Shown here: positions 55,298-64,000 of the stretch, piece by piece
Numbering within the stretch: the stretch's first letter is position 1
How the letters are laid out: every line of letters starts with the position of its first letter
Source: Pedobacter boryungensis
GTDB taxonomy: Bacteria; Bacteroidota; Bacteroidia; Sphingobacteriales; Sphingobacteriaceae
Direction: 5' to 3'
DNA length: 64,000 nucleotides
Assembly: GCF_013204825.1 (NCBI RefSeq)
Contig: NZ_JABMKV010000001.1
Coordinates: forward strand, 434,001-498,000
Notes under the pieces: model-generated
Told to the model about the DNA's origin: nothing
What the model saw: the letters and a program-made list of their open reading frames with translations, nothing else
Databases searched by the model: none
Translations under genes and position numbers: made by a program

Positions 55298-56032
55298 ATG
55301 CACAAAAATTTTTTAATAGGATTAGGATTTGTTCTAATCTCATCATTTACTGCAATAAAAAGAGAACCTATTACACTTTACATTATAGGTGATTCTACTG
55401 CAGCCAATAAACAACCTAAGGCTTTTCCAGAAACTGGATGGGGAATGGAGTTACAATCTTTTTTTGATACAAATGTTAAAGTTGATAATCGAGCCCTAAA
55501 TGGAAGAAGTACAAAATCTTTCATCAATGAAAAAAGATGGGATGCTATTTTAACAACTTTAAAAGAAGGTGATTATGTTTTAGTTGAGTTTGGTCATAAC
55601 GATGAAAAAATAGACAAACCTGAAATCGGAACATCATTAAATGAATTTAAAATCAATTTGATAAAATATATCCAAGAAACCCAGGCAAAAAAAGCAACTC
55701 CAATTTTATTAACTCCAATAGCTCGTCGAAATTTTAAAAATGGAATTTTAGTAGATACACACAAGGGTTATCCTAACGTGGTGAGAAAATTAGCTGATTC
55801 ATTGCATATTCCATTAATTGATATGGAACTTAAAACAAAAAAGCTATTGACTGGATTGGGTGATGAACCATCAAAAAGGTTATTTAATTATGTAGATTCT
55901 GGGAATGTGAACTATCCTGCTGGAAAAAAAGACGATACACATTTAAGTCCAGATGGAGCTAAGGTTGTTGCAGGCTTGGTTGTTGCAGGAATTAAAGAAA
56001 TTAAAGTCAATCTATCTAAGTATTTGAAATAA
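55298..56032 (+). CDS. Rhamnogalacturonan acetylesterase (CE12-like, SGNH)
   Basis: A 244-residue exported SGNH hydrolase that removes acetyl groups from rhamnogalacturonan. The nucleophile is S33 in IIGDSTAAN, block II is LNGRSTKSF, block III is EFGHNDEK, and DDTHLSPDGA gives the catalytic Asp-His. The N-terminus is a signal peptide (FLIGLGFVLISSFTA). It leads the operon RGAE, CE8, CE8, GH43, with a one-base gap to the next gene. Confidence 0.9.
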   Translation: MHKNFLIGLGFVLISSFTAIKREPITLYIIGDSTAANKQPKAFPETGWGMELQSFFDTNVKVDNRALNGRSTKSFINEKRWDAILTTLKEGDYVLVEFGHNDEKIDKPEIGTSLNEFKINLIKYIQETQAKKATPILLTPIARRNFKNGILVDTHKGYPNVVRKLADSLHIPLIDMELKTKKLLTGLGDEPSKRLFNYVDSGNVNYPAGKKDDTHLSPDGAKVVAGLVVAGIKEIKVNLSKYLK

Positions 56033-56033
56033 G

Positions 56034-57002
56034 ATGAAAAAGATATTGTTTTATTGCTCGATTGTTCTACTGTTGAATTCTTCTGTTATTAAGGCATCAA
56101 ACTTCAGATCTGCATACGATATTATAGTTGCACAAGATGGTTCAGGTAATTACAAAACAGTGCAAGAAGCAATTAATGCAGTACCCGATTTCAGAAAAGT
56201 TGTAACCACTATTTTTATTAAGAACGGAATTTACAAAGAAAAATTAAACCTTTCTGCTTCTAAGCAACTCGTGAAAATGATTGGAGAAAACGTAGAAAAA
56301 ACTATTTTAACATTTGATGATTGGGCACAACGAAAAAATAATTTTGGAGAAGAGAAAGGAACATCAGGCTCAGCAAGTTTTTATATTTACGGACCACAAT
56401 TCTCTGCAGAAAATATAACTTTTCAAAATACAGCTGGCCCTGTCGGACAGGCAGTTGCTTTATTCGTAGCAGGCGATAAAGCTAAGTTTGTGAACTGCAG
56501 AATGTTGGGTTTCCAAGATACATTGTATACTTATGGTTACGCAAGTCGTCAATATTATTATAAATGCTATATAGAAGGTACAGTTGATTTTATTTTTGGT
56601 TCGTCTACTGCTGTTTTTGAAGAATGCGAAATATTCTGTAAAAATGCAGGATATATTACTGCGTCATCTTCTCCAGATACCTCAAAATATGGATATGTTT
56701 TTCTAAATAGTAAGGTTTTAGGTAATGCTCCAGCAAACTCCTTTTATTTAGGTCGTCCTTGGCGCCCATTTGCAAAATCCGTTTTTATCAATTGCGATTT
56801 GGGTAAAATAATTAAAGCAGAAGGATGGGACAATTGGGGAAAAGAAACAAATGAAAAAACTGCATTTTATGCCGAATACAATAATACAGGTGCAGGTGCA
56901 AATCCTAAAGCTAGAGTAGCTTGGTCGCATCAATTAAATGAAAAAACGATAAAAGAATATACATTGGATCAAATTTTTAACGGATGGAATCCAAAAGAGT
57001 AG
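56034..57002 (+). CDS. Pectin methylesterase, CE8, copy 1
   Basis: A 322-residue exported pectinesterase, removing methyl esters from homogalacturonan and thereby preparing it for lyases and hydrolases. The beta-helix motifs are GPVGQAVAL, the catalytic Asp in LGFQDTLYT, the second Asp in GTVDFIFGSSTAVFEEC, and LGRPWRPFAKSVF. It has a signal peptide ending near VIKASN. It is paralogous to the next gene over its whole length. Confidence 0.93.
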   Translation: MKKILFYCSIVLLLNSSVIKASNFRSAYDIIVAQDGSGNYKTVQEAINAVPDFRKVVTTIFIKNGIYKEKLNLSASKQLVKMIGENVEKTILTFDDWAQRKNNFGEEKGTSGSASFYIYGPQFSAENITFQNTAGPVGQAVALFVAGDKAKFVNCRMLGFQDTLYTYGYASRQYYYKCYIEGTVDFIFGSSTAVFEECEIFCKNAGYITASSSPDTSKYGYVFLNSKVLGNAPANSFYLGRPWRPFAKSVFINCDLGKIIKAEGWDNWGKETNEKTAFYAEYNNTGAGANPKARVAWSHQLNEKTIKEYTLDQIFNGWNPKE

Positions 57003-57004
57003 TT

Positions 57005-57040
57005 TGTCACTCAGAGCGAAGAAGAATCCAAAAAGTAAAA
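57005..57040. repeat. Fragment of a dispersed repeat between CE8 genes
   Basis: GTCACTCAGAGCGAAGAAG followed by AATCC resembles the 'GTCA...GAGCG...GAA...' arms of intergenic palindromes such as that at 14241-14345. It lies in the 54-base gap between the two CE8 genes, and no clear second arm is present. Confidence 0.4.
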
Positions 57041-57056
57041 GCATAAAAAACGATAA

Positions 57057-58004
57057 ATGAAAACTATAGTAACTTCCCTTTTCCTACTTACCATTATATC
57101 TGCTCATGCGCAAACATATCCAAAATCTTTTACTGTAGCTAAAGATGGTAGTGGCGATTTTAAAACTATCCAAGAAGCGGTAAATGCTGTCCGAGATTTA
57201 TCTGAAGTTCAAGTACCTATCTATATTAAAAAAGGAATTTATAAAGAGAAGTTAGTTGTTCCAGCTCAAAAATCTAAAATATCCTTAATTGGAGAAGACA
57301 AAAACCAAACGATCATTACTTTTGATGATTATTCTGGTAAAAATGGAATTAATACTTATACCTCTCATTCTGTTTTAATTCAGGGAAACGATTTTAAAGC
57401 CGAAAACCTAACGTTTGAAAACTCAGCTGGTCCTGTTGGACAAGCAGTGGCATTGCATGTAGAAGCAGATAGAGTAATCATCAAAAACTGCAGAATTTTA
57501 GGTAATCAAGATACACTTTTCCCATCTGTGGATACCAGCAGGCAGTACTATGTTGATTGCTATATTGAAGGCACAACCGATTTTATATTTGGTGCAGCAA
57601 CTGTAGTTTTTGAGCATTGTCATATTCATAGCAAGAAAAATTCATACATCACAGCAGCATCAACTACACAAGCTCAACCTTATGGCTTTGTATTTTTGGA
57701 TTGTAAACTTACCGCTGATCTTGAGTTTCAAAAAGTGTATTTAGGTAGACCATGGAGACCTTATGCCAAAACGGTTTTTATTCGTACAGAAATGGGTGCG
57801 CATATTTTACCAGAGGGATGGCATGTTTGGAATGAAAATAAAAACCATGAAACTACTTTTTATGGAGAATATGGCTCTTTCGGACCCGGTTTTGTGAAAG
57901 AAAGTAGGGTGAATTGGTCTAAACAGCTCACTAAAAAAGAAGTAAAACAATATACGTTAACAAATATTTTCAAGGGAAATATAGCATGGATTCCTATTAA
58001 GTAG
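57057..58004 (+). CDS. Pectin methylesterase, CE8, copy 2
   Basis: A 315-residue exported pectinesterase with GPVGQAVALHV, LGNQDTLFPS, EGTTDFIFGAATVVFEHC and LGRPWRPYAKTVF. The signal peptide ends AHAQT. Roughly half the residues match the preceding CE8 by eye, indicating an old tandem duplication. The two copies may differ in processivity or pattern of de-esterification (inference). Confidence 0.93.
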   Translation: MKTIVTSLFLLTIISAHAQTYPKSFTVAKDGSGDFKTIQEAVNAVRDLSEVQVPIYIKKGIYKEKLVVPAQKSKISLIGEDKNQTIITFDDYSGKNGINTYTSHSVLIQGNDFKAENLTFENSAGPVGQAVALHVEADRVIIKNCRILGNQDTLFPSVDTSRQYYVDCYIEGTTDFIFGAATVVFEHCHIHSKKNSYITAASTTQAQPYGFVFLDCKLTADLEFQKVYLGRPWRPYAKTVFIRTEMGAHILPEGWHVWNENKNHETTFYGEYGSFGPGFVKESRVNWSKQLTKKEVKQYTLTNIFKGNIAWIPIK

Positions 58005-58010
58005 AATATA

Positions 58011-59627
58011 ATGAAGAAATTATTCACCATTTTATTTACTTTTTCTACGCTAATTGTAAGTGCTCAACAAATAATTTCAAAAGTGTGGGTACCAGACTTA
58101 GGCAATGGGAAATATAAAAATCCAGTAATAGACGCTGACTATTCCGATCCAGATGTAGTCCGTGTAGGTGATGATTTCTATTTAGTAGCTTCAAGTTTTG
58201 ATGCCGTTCCGGGTTTGCCAATTTTACATTCTAAAGATTTGGTGAATTGGACAATTATCAGCCATGCCTTAAAAACACAATTACCTTTTGAGCATTTTTC
58301 TAAAACACAACATGGCAATGGTGTTTGGGCGCCAGCAATTCGTTTCCATAATGGCGAATTTTATATTTATTATCCTGATCCGGATTTTGGCATTTATTTA
58401 ACTAAAGCTAAAAATGCAGCAGGGCCATGGTCTGAACCTATTTTAGTAGAAAAAGGAAAAGGATTAATTGATCCTTGTCCCCTTTGGGATGAAGACGGAA
58501 AAGCTTATTTGGTTCATGCATATGCAGGTAGTAGGGCTGGGGTTAAAAGCATTATCGTAGTAAAAAAAATGAATGCCACAGGCGATAAAGTAATAGATGA
58601 AGGCAAATTGGTATACGATGGACACGAATTAGACCCAACAATAGAAGGGCCTAAATTTTATAAACGCAATGGTTTTTATTACATTTTTGCTCCTGCTGGT
58701 GGAGTAAGTACCGGTTGGCAATTGGTTTTACGTTCAAAAAATATTTACGGACCATATGAACGTAAAGTTGTGATGAATCAAGGGAAGTCTCCAATAAACG
58801 GTCCACATCAAGGTGCATGGGTTAATACGCCGGCTGGGGAGAATTGGTTTTTGCATTTTCAAGATAAAAACGCTTATGGCAGAGTTGTGCATTTGCAACC
58901 TATGAAATGGATAAACAATTGGCCAGTAATTGGAATTGATGCTGATGGTGATGGAATTGGTGAACCCGTTTTAACATATAAAAAACCTTTGGTTTCAAAA
59001 CCTATAGCATTATCTACGCCTGCAGAAAGTGATGAATTTAATGGTATAAATTTAGGCCTCCAATGGCAATGGCAGGCTAATCCATCTGCAACTTGGTCTT
59101 TTTTAAATCCATCAACAGGTTCGTTAAGATTATATTCTGTAAAAATTTCTGATAGTGCCAAAAACTATTGGGAAGTACCAAATTTACTGCTACAAAAGTT
59201 TCCGACTGAGAAATTTACAGTAACTACAAAATTGAATTTTACTCCTAATACTAAACTTGAAAACGAAAAATCGGGATTAATAGTAACAGGATTAAGTTAT
59301 GCTAACCTAGCTGTTAAAAGCAAAAAAGATGGAATTTATTTGGTTTACACAACTTGCAAAAATGCAGATAAAGGGAAAGCAGAAGATGAAAAGGTATTAG
59401 TAAAAATTAGTAAATCTCAAATTTATCTTCGTGTAAAAGTAAGTGAAGGAGCGAAATGTCAATTCAGTTATAGTTTAAATGGCGATGAGTTTATTGAGGT
59501 AAATGATGTTTTTCAAGCTGAGCCTGGCAAATGGATTGGTGCTAAAGTAGGTTTGTTTTGTGTTAGAGAACAACAAACTAACGATTCTGGTTATGCAGAT
59601 TTTGACTGGTTTACAATAGATCAGTAA
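58011..59627 (+). CDS. Glycoside hydrolase family 43 with C-terminal sandwich
   Basis: A 538-residue exported GH43 enzyme (beta-xylosidase/arabinofuranosidase type). The five-bladed propeller has the catalytic Asp in YSDPDVVRVGDDFY, the pKa-modulating Asp in IDPCPLWDEDGKAYLV and the acid Glu in TIEGPKFYKRNG. A C-terminal concanavalin-like domain covers about 345-538 (DEFNGINLGLQWQWQANP, GSLRLYS, YADFDWFTI). It likely removes arabinose, xylose or galactose side groups of pectin; the subfamily was not determined. It is six bases after CE8 copy 2. Confidence 0.9.
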   Translation: MKKLFTILFTFSTLIVSAQQIISKVWVPDLGNGKYKNPVIDADYSDPDVVRVGDDFYLVASSFDAVPGLPILHSKDLVNWTIISHALKTQLPFEHFSKTQHGNGVWAPAIRFHNGEFYIYYPDPDFGIYLTKAKNAAGPWSEPILVEKGKGLIDPCPLWDEDGKAYLVHAYAGSRAGVKSIIVVKKMNATGDKVIDEGKLVYDGHELDPTIEGPKFYKRNGFYYIFAPAGGVSTGWQLVLRSKNIYGPYERKVVMNQGKSPINGPHQGAWVNTPAGENWFLHFQDKNAYGRVVHLQPMKWINNWPVIGIDADGDGIGEPVLTYKKPLVSKPIALSTPAESDEFNGINLGLQWQWQANPSATWSFLNPSTGSLRLYSVKISDSAKNYWEVPNLLLQKFPTEKFTVTTKLNFTPNTKLENEKSGLIVTGLSYANLAVKSKKDGIYLVYTTCKNADKGKAEDEKVLVKISKSQIYLRVKVSEGAKCQFSYSLNGDEFIEVNDVFQAEPGKWIGAKVGLFCVREQQTNDSGYADFDWFTIDQ

Positions 59628-59653
59628 TATTTATATTTTTTAACTCCCAAAAC

Positions 59654-59724
59654 GGTAACGATTGCATAGTTATTTTCAGTCATTTTGTTTCATTCCTGTT
59701 TAAAACTATGTAGACTTGTTAATA
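59654..59724 (+). promoter_or_regulatory. GH28 promoter sharing boxes with the SusC promoter
   Basis: GGTAACGATTGCAT (59654-59667) and ATGTAGACTTGTTAATA (59708-59724) correspond to 48463-48476 and 48518-48534, and their starts are 54 bases apart here versus 55 there. The 17-base box is identical. Its TAGACTTG resembles a -7 box, and a TTTG at 59684 is a possible -33 (23-base spacer). Confidence 0.7.
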
Positions 59725-59762
59725 TAAAGCTCCAAAAACCAATATAAATTGTAATTACAAAC

Positions 59763-61433
59763 ATGAAAAAAATAGCTTATACTATCGCTTTCTTCATATT
59801 TAATGCCTCTCTCTTTGCAAATGCCCAGTCTGGTGCTAAACCAAATTATTCATTTAGTAACCTTCCAGTTATTGCTAAAACTTCATTTAGAGCAGACACT
59901 ATTACGATTGTAAAATATGGTGCTAAAAGCGATGGATTGACTTTAAATACGAAAGCTATTAACGAAGCTATTATTGCTTGTAATAGAAAAGGTGGTGGGG
60001 TGGTTGTTATTCCAAAAGGATTATGGTTAACTGGACCAATTGAGTTAAAAAGCAATGTAAATTTACATCTCCAAAAAAATGCAATTCTTCAGTTTACAAA
60101 AGATTTTGATCAATATCCATTAGTAGCTGGAAATTGGGAAGGATTGCCACAAATGCGAAATCAATCTCCTATATCTGCAAGTAAACAAGAAAACATTGCT
60201 ATTACAGGTTATGGAATTATTGATGGTGGTGGAGATGCTTGGCGAATGGTTAAAAAAGATAAATTAACAGAAAGTCAATGGAAGAAATTAACAGCATCTG
60301 GTGGATTAACTAGTGAGGATAAAAAAACATGGTATCCTTCAGAAAAAACTTTTAAAGGTTCATCGTTAAAAAATCCAGGAGAAATTACTTCAGATAAAAC
60401 ACCTGATTTTTATGCATCAATTAAGGATTTTTTACGCCCCAATTTATTGGTATTTACTTCTTGCAAAAAAATATTATTAGAAGGAGTTACTTTTCAAAAT
60501 TCGCCTGCTTGGAATCTTCATCCACTGATGTGTGAAGATTTAACGGTTAGAAATGTATATGTTAAAAATCCATGGTATGCACAAAATGGTGATGGAATTG
60601 ATATAGAATCTTGTAAAAACGTATTAATTGAGGGGAGTACTTTTGATGTGGGAGATGATGGGATTTGTATTAAATCTGGTCGTGATGCTGCAGGTAGGAA
60701 ACGTGGAATGCCAACCGAAAATGTAATTATCCGAAATAGTACAGTTTATCATGCCCATGGTGGATTTGTAATTGGAAGTGAAATGTCTGGAGGTGCAAGA
60801 AATATTTTCGTTTCAGATTGTTCATTTATTGGTACTGACATTGGACTTCGTTTTAAAACCACTCGTGGTAGAGGCGGTGTTGTTGAAAAAATCTTTGTTA
60901 AAAATATCAATATGAAAGATATTGTAGGGGAAGCAGTTTTGTTTGATATGTATTATGCAGCCGTAGATCCTGTTCCTTTAACTGGCGAAAAAAGAGACGC
61001 ACCTAAAATTCAATTATTGCCAATAACTGAAGAAACTCCAGTATTTAAAGATTTCCACATTAGTAATTTAGTATGCGATGGCGCCACAAAAGCAGTCTTT
61101 ATTAGAGGTTTGCCCGAATTGAGCATTAGCAATATTACCATTGATAATTTTAGCGTTAAAGCTACTGAGGGTATTGATATTCAGGAAGCTAAAAACGTAA
61201 GCTTAAGTAGAATAAATTTAGTGGTTGATAAAGCTAATCCATTAATTAATGTCCAAAATGGAAATAATATCAACTTTTCGACTATAAATTATAATACAGC
61301 ACAATTGCTTTTCCGCATAAGCGGAGATAGAAATAGCGCTATTAAGTCATCTGGTTTAGACGTCTCGAAAGCGATAAATAAGACAGAATTTTTAGCTGGG
61401 GCAACAGAAACATCATTACAGATTAATAAATAG
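59763..61433 (+). CDS. Polygalacturonase, GH28
   Basis: A 556-residue exported GH28 hydrolase that cuts galacturonan. The catalytic motifs are all present: NGDGIDIES (first Asp), GDDGICIKSG (two Asp), HGGFVIGSEMSGG (His) and RFKTTRGRGG (Arg-Phe-Lys). The signal peptide ends NAQS. An N-terminal domain precedes the beta-helix starting near ITIVKYGAKSDGLTLNT. A one-base gap to the GH105 gene indicates co-transcription. Confidence 0.95.
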   Translation: MKKIAYTIAFFIFNASLFANAQSGAKPNYSFSNLPVIAKTSFRADTITIVKYGAKSDGLTLNTKAINEAIIACNRKGGGVVVIPKGLWLTGPIELKSNVNLHLQKNAILQFTKDFDQYPLVAGNWEGLPQMRNQSPISASKQENIAITGYGIIDGGGDAWRMVKKDKLTESQWKKLTASGGLTSEDKKTWYPSEKTFKGSSLKNPGEITSDKTPDFYASIKDFLRPNLLVFTSCKKILLEGVTFQNSPAWNLHPLMCEDLTVRNVYVKNPWYAQNGDGIDIESCKNVLIEGSTFDVGDDGICIKSGRDAAGRKRGMPTENVIIRNSTVYHAHGGFVIGSEMSGGARNIFVSDCSFIGTDIGLRFKTTRGRGGVVEKIFVKNINMKDIVGEAVLFDMYYAAVDPVPLTGEKRDAPKIQLLPITEETPVFKDFHISNLVCDGATKAVFIRGLPELSISNITIDNFSVKATEGIDIQEAKNVSLSRINLVVDKANPLINVQNGNNINFSTINYNTAQLLFRISGDRNSAIKSSGLDVSKAINKTEFLAGATETSLQINK

Positions 61434-61434
61434 C

Positions 61435-63369
61435 ATGAAAGCGTCCATTTTTAAATATTTAAGCATAGCAACTTTCTTAGGTCTAACTTTACATGTTAAG
61501 GCACAACAACCTTTATCGCAACAAATGGCAAGTACGGTAATGGAAATTTGGAAAGATTCATTAAATCTAGACCCAGCTAATCCAAAACCTGTAAAATGGG
61601 CATACGATCAAGGTGTAATTTTAGAAGGAATAAATGGCATTTGGAAAAGAACGGGAAATGGCGACTACTTTAAATACATGCAAAAAAGCATGGATTTTTT
61701 TGTAACTAAAGAAGGAACAATTAACCGCTATAAACAAGCAGACTATAATATTGATAATGTCAAAAATGGTCGTTCGCTGCTCACATTATATAAAGTAACT
61801 GGTCAGCAAAAATATTTTAAAGCTGCAACCTTATTGTGGGATCAATTACAACAACAACCCAGAACAAAAGAAGGAGGTTTTTGGCATAAGAAAGTTTATC
61901 CAAATCAGATGTGGTTAGATGGATTATATATGGGCGAACCATTTTATGCAGAATATGCCGCATTGATTAAAAATGAAAAAGCATTTGATGATATCGCAAA
62001 CCAGTTTATATGGATGGAAAAAAATGCGAGAGATGCTAAAACAGGATTGCTTTACCACGGCTGGGATGAGTCTAAAACCGAACAATGGGCAAATAAAACA
62101 ACAGGAAAATCACCTAATTTTTGGGCTAGAGCAATGGGCTGGTATGGAATGGCATTAGTTGATGTGTTAGATAATTTTCCAAAAAACCATCCTAAACGTG
62201 ATGCTTTATTAGGTATTTTAAATCGTTATGCATTAGCTGTTCAAAAAGTACAAGATCCAAAATCGGGTTTATGGTACGATGTTTTAGATCAGCCAAATGG
62301 CAAAGGCAATTATCACGAAGCATCTGCAGCGAATATGTTTGTGTACACCTTTGCAAAAGCTGTGCGCATGGGTTATTTGCCTTCATCGTATTTCACAGTT
62401 GCAGCCAAAGGATATAAAGGCATTAAAACTGAATTTGTTGAACAAGCGTCTACAGGTAAAATCAATTTAAAAGGAACAGTGAATGTGTCTGGTTTAGGTG
62501 GTAAACCTTATCGTGATGGGAGTTATGCCTATTATTTAAGTGAAAAAGTAATTACAAATGATCCCAAAGGTGTTGGTGCATTTTTATTAGCGGCCAATGA
62601 AATGGAAATTGCTGCATTACCAAAACCTGGCTTAGGAAAAACCGTGACCTTAGATTCTTATTTCAATAATGAAACTAAACAAGATCAAAGCAATAATACA
62701 ATTTCATGGCATTATAAATGGGATGAACTCGCGAATGGTGGTTTTTCTTTTTGGGGAGATCAATTCAATAATGCAGGTTTTAAAACTAATACCTTATATC
62801 AAGCACCAACAACGGCAAACTTAAAAAAATCATCTATTTATATTATTGTAGATCCAGATTTTGAAAAGGAAAATCCAAAACCAAATTTTGTAATAAGCGC
62901 ACATATTAAAGCAATTACTGAGTGGGTAAAAGCAGGTGGGGTTTTAGTATTAATGGCAAACGATGCGCCAAATTGCGAGTTAGATCATTTTAATGAATTG
63001 GCCATAAAATTTGGTGTTCAATTTAATAAAGATAGTAAGGGAACAGTACCAGTACCTTCAAATTTTGAAACTGCAAAAGTTGTAGTTCCGCCAGGAAATC
63101 TAATTTTTAAAAATGCGACTAATCTTTTTATTAAAGAATACAGCAGTTTAAAACTTTCAGGCAATGCGAAATCAATTTTAAAAGATAAAGATGGAGATAA
63201 TGTAATGTCGGTGACTAAGTTTGGCAAAGGTACAGTATATGCAATTGGCGACCCTTGGTTATATAATGAATATGTTGATGGTAGAAAATTACCATCAAGC
63301 TACGATAATTTAAAAGCAGCAGCTGATTTAATGAATTGGCTAGCAAAACAAACAAGCCAAAAGAAATAA
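61435..63369 (+). CDS. GH105 unsaturated rhamnogalacturonyl hydrolase with C-terminal domain
   Basis: A 644-residue exported enzyme. Residues about 25-390 form the GH88/GH105 alpha/alpha barrel (KWAYDQGVILEGINGIWKRTG, MWLDGLYMGEPFYAEYA with the catalytic Asp, FWARAMGWYGMALVDVL, HEASAANMFVYTFAKAVRMGYL), which removes the unsaturated uronic residue made by pectin lyases. Residues about 415-644 add a second domain (ISWHYKWDELANGGFSFWGDQ, AITEWVKAGGVLVLMANDAPN) reminiscent of DUF4350 or a class I amidotransferase-like fold. The role of the second domain is unknown. Confidence 0.9.
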   Translation: MKASIFKYLSIATFLGLTLHVKAQQPLSQQMASTVMEIWKDSLNLDPANPKPVKWAYDQGVILEGINGIWKRTGNGDYFKYMQKSMDFFVTKEGTINRYKQADYNIDNVKNGRSLLTLYKVTGQQKYFKAATLLWDQLQQQPRTKEGGFWHKKVYPNQMWLDGLYMGEPFYAEYAALIKNEKAFDDIANQFIWMEKNARDAKTGLLYHGWDESKTEQWANKTTGKSPNFWARAMGWYGMALVDVLDNFPKNHPKRDALLGILNRYALAVQKVQDPKSGLWYDVLDQPNGKGNYHEASAANMFVYTFAKAVRMGYLPSSYFTVAAKGYKGIKTEFVEQASTGKINLKGTVNVSGLGGKPYRDGSYAYYLSEKVITNDPKGVGAFLLAANEMEIAALPKPGLGKTVTLDSYFNNETKQDQSNNTISWHYKWDELANGGFSFWGDQFNNAGFKTNTLYQAPTTANLKKSSIYIIVDPDFEKENPKPNFVISAHIKAITEWVKAGGVLVLMANDAPNCELDHFNELAIKFGVQFNKDSKGTVPVPSNFETAKVVVPPGNLIFKNATNLFIKEYSSLKLSGNAKSILKDKDGDNVMSVTKFGKGTVYAIGDPWLYNEYVDGRKLPSSYDNLKAAADLMNWLAKQTSQKK

Positions 63370-63370
63370 G

Positions 63371-64000
63371 ATGAAAAGATTAGTAACAATAATTTATACT
63401 TTTATTTGCCTGTGTTTGTTTTCATGCGCTTCAGCTCAAAATGCTACAAATGCAACTGTACAAACAGATTCACTAGCAGAGAAAATGTTGATCTATCAAT
63501 TAAGTAATGGTGCTTGGCCAAAACAATTGGAAGATGGGAGTGTGGTAAAATATGAAACTCCAATAAGTGATGCATTAATGGCTAAAATTAAAGCCACAAC
63601 AGATAAACATGCTACAATTGATAACAAAGCAACAAGTAGAGAAATCAATTTCTTAGTAAAAGCTTATAAAACCACAAACAACAAAAAATATTTACAAGCA
63701 GCAAAAAAAGGGATAGATTATTTATTAGAAGCTCAATATGCAAATGGTGGTTGGCCACAATATTATCCAGATAAAAGCATTTACAGAGCTGAAATAACAT
63801 ATAATGATGATGCAATTGTAAATGTGCTGAACATTATGCAAGATATCGCTACACAAACTAATGATTTTGATGTTGTTGACCAAAATTATAGAAGCAAAGC
63901 TGAAAATGCTGTTAAACGGGGAGTAGACTGTATTTTAAAAACTCAGGTTTTACAAAATGGCAAACCAACTATTTGGGCTGCACAATACGATCAAAATACA
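63371..64000 (+). CDS. Pectate lyase PL10, 5' part only
   Basis: The window ends within this gene; 210 residues are visible. The protein begins MKRLVTIIYTFICLCLFSCAS, a lipoprotein-type signal, then NGAWPKQLEDGS, NGGWPQYYPDKSIYRAEITYNDDAIVNVL, typical of family 10 polysaccharide lyases that cleave de-esterified homogalacturonan. The catalytic region lies beyond the window. It begins one base after the GH105 stop and belongs to the same operon. Confidence 0.9.
   Translation, partial: MKRLVTIIYTFICLCLFSCASAQNATNATVQTDSLAEKMLIYQLSNGAWPKQLEDGSVVKYETPISDALMAKIKATTDKHATIDNKATSREINFLVKAYKTTNNKKYLQAAKKGIDYLLEAQYANGGWPQYYPDKSIYRAEITYNDDAIVNVLNIMQDIATQTNDFDVVDQNYRSKAENAVKRGVDCILKTQVLQNGKPTIWAAQYDQNT

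Overview
The window looks like chromosome from a Bacteroidota bacterium of the Sphingobacteriaceae, most like Pedobacter. The reasons are AT-rich DNA, SusC/SusD pairs, a short primary sigma factor, type III glutamine synthetase, a DUF6266 protein, many small lipoproteins, and repeated promoters of the Bacteroidota form TTTG-N19-22-TAnnTTTG instead of -35/-10 boxes. This placement is by inspection only.

Positions 1-29,900 are mostly housekeeping. They hold a secreted M28 peptidase, an aldo/keto reductase, PhzF, an N-terminally extended GAPDH, primary sigma factor, an MBL/phosphoesterase/outer-membrane gene cluster, dihydrolipoyl dehydrogenase, an Oar-like TonB-dependent receptor, dienelactone hydrolase, purM, glutamine synthetase III, TonB, asnB, purL, a VOC protein with tRNA methyltransferase, a phosphodiesterase with fructose-1,6-bisphosphatase, DUF6266 and RNase HI. 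Strong terminators and recognisable -7 boxes separate the units. The boxes also correct several starts, because the longer reading frames begin inside them.

Positions 30,000-47,300 are more mixed: tRNA-His, a propeller-like lipoprotein, a compositionally different FAD/NAD(P)-binding protein, a Gfo/Idh/MocA oxidoreductase, a NamZ-like DUF1343 protein, an ABC-F ATPase, an imine-reductase/HIBADH-like enzyme, Hsp20 with an elaborate upstream region, several unknowns, a 955-base region with two LacI-type operators and an apparent decayed signal-peptide gene, a NahK-like sugar kinase and a lone receiver protein.

Positions 47,332-64,000 are a pectin utilisation locus that runs off the window. A LacI-type regulator is divergent from SusC, SusD and a DUF5123-like surface lipoprotein. 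Then come rhamnogalacturonan acetylesterase, two pectin methylesterases and a GH43 enzyme, followed by GH28 polygalacturonase, GH105 unsaturated rhamnogalacturonyl hydrolase and the start of a PL10 pectate lyase. Together these would de-esterify and cut pectin, import the oligomers and finish them in the periplasm. The SusC and GH28 promoters share an operator-like box and a 17-base promoter box at nearly the same spacing, suggesting joint control.

The most unusual non-genic signals are a repeat-like palindrome inserted in frame in purM, a four-copy 11-bp array inside an inverted repeat upstream of the DUF6266 gene, a 17-bp hairpin in the glnN leader, and the paired operators before the SusC-like relic. 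I saw no CRISPR array, rRNA, complete insertion sequence or prophage.
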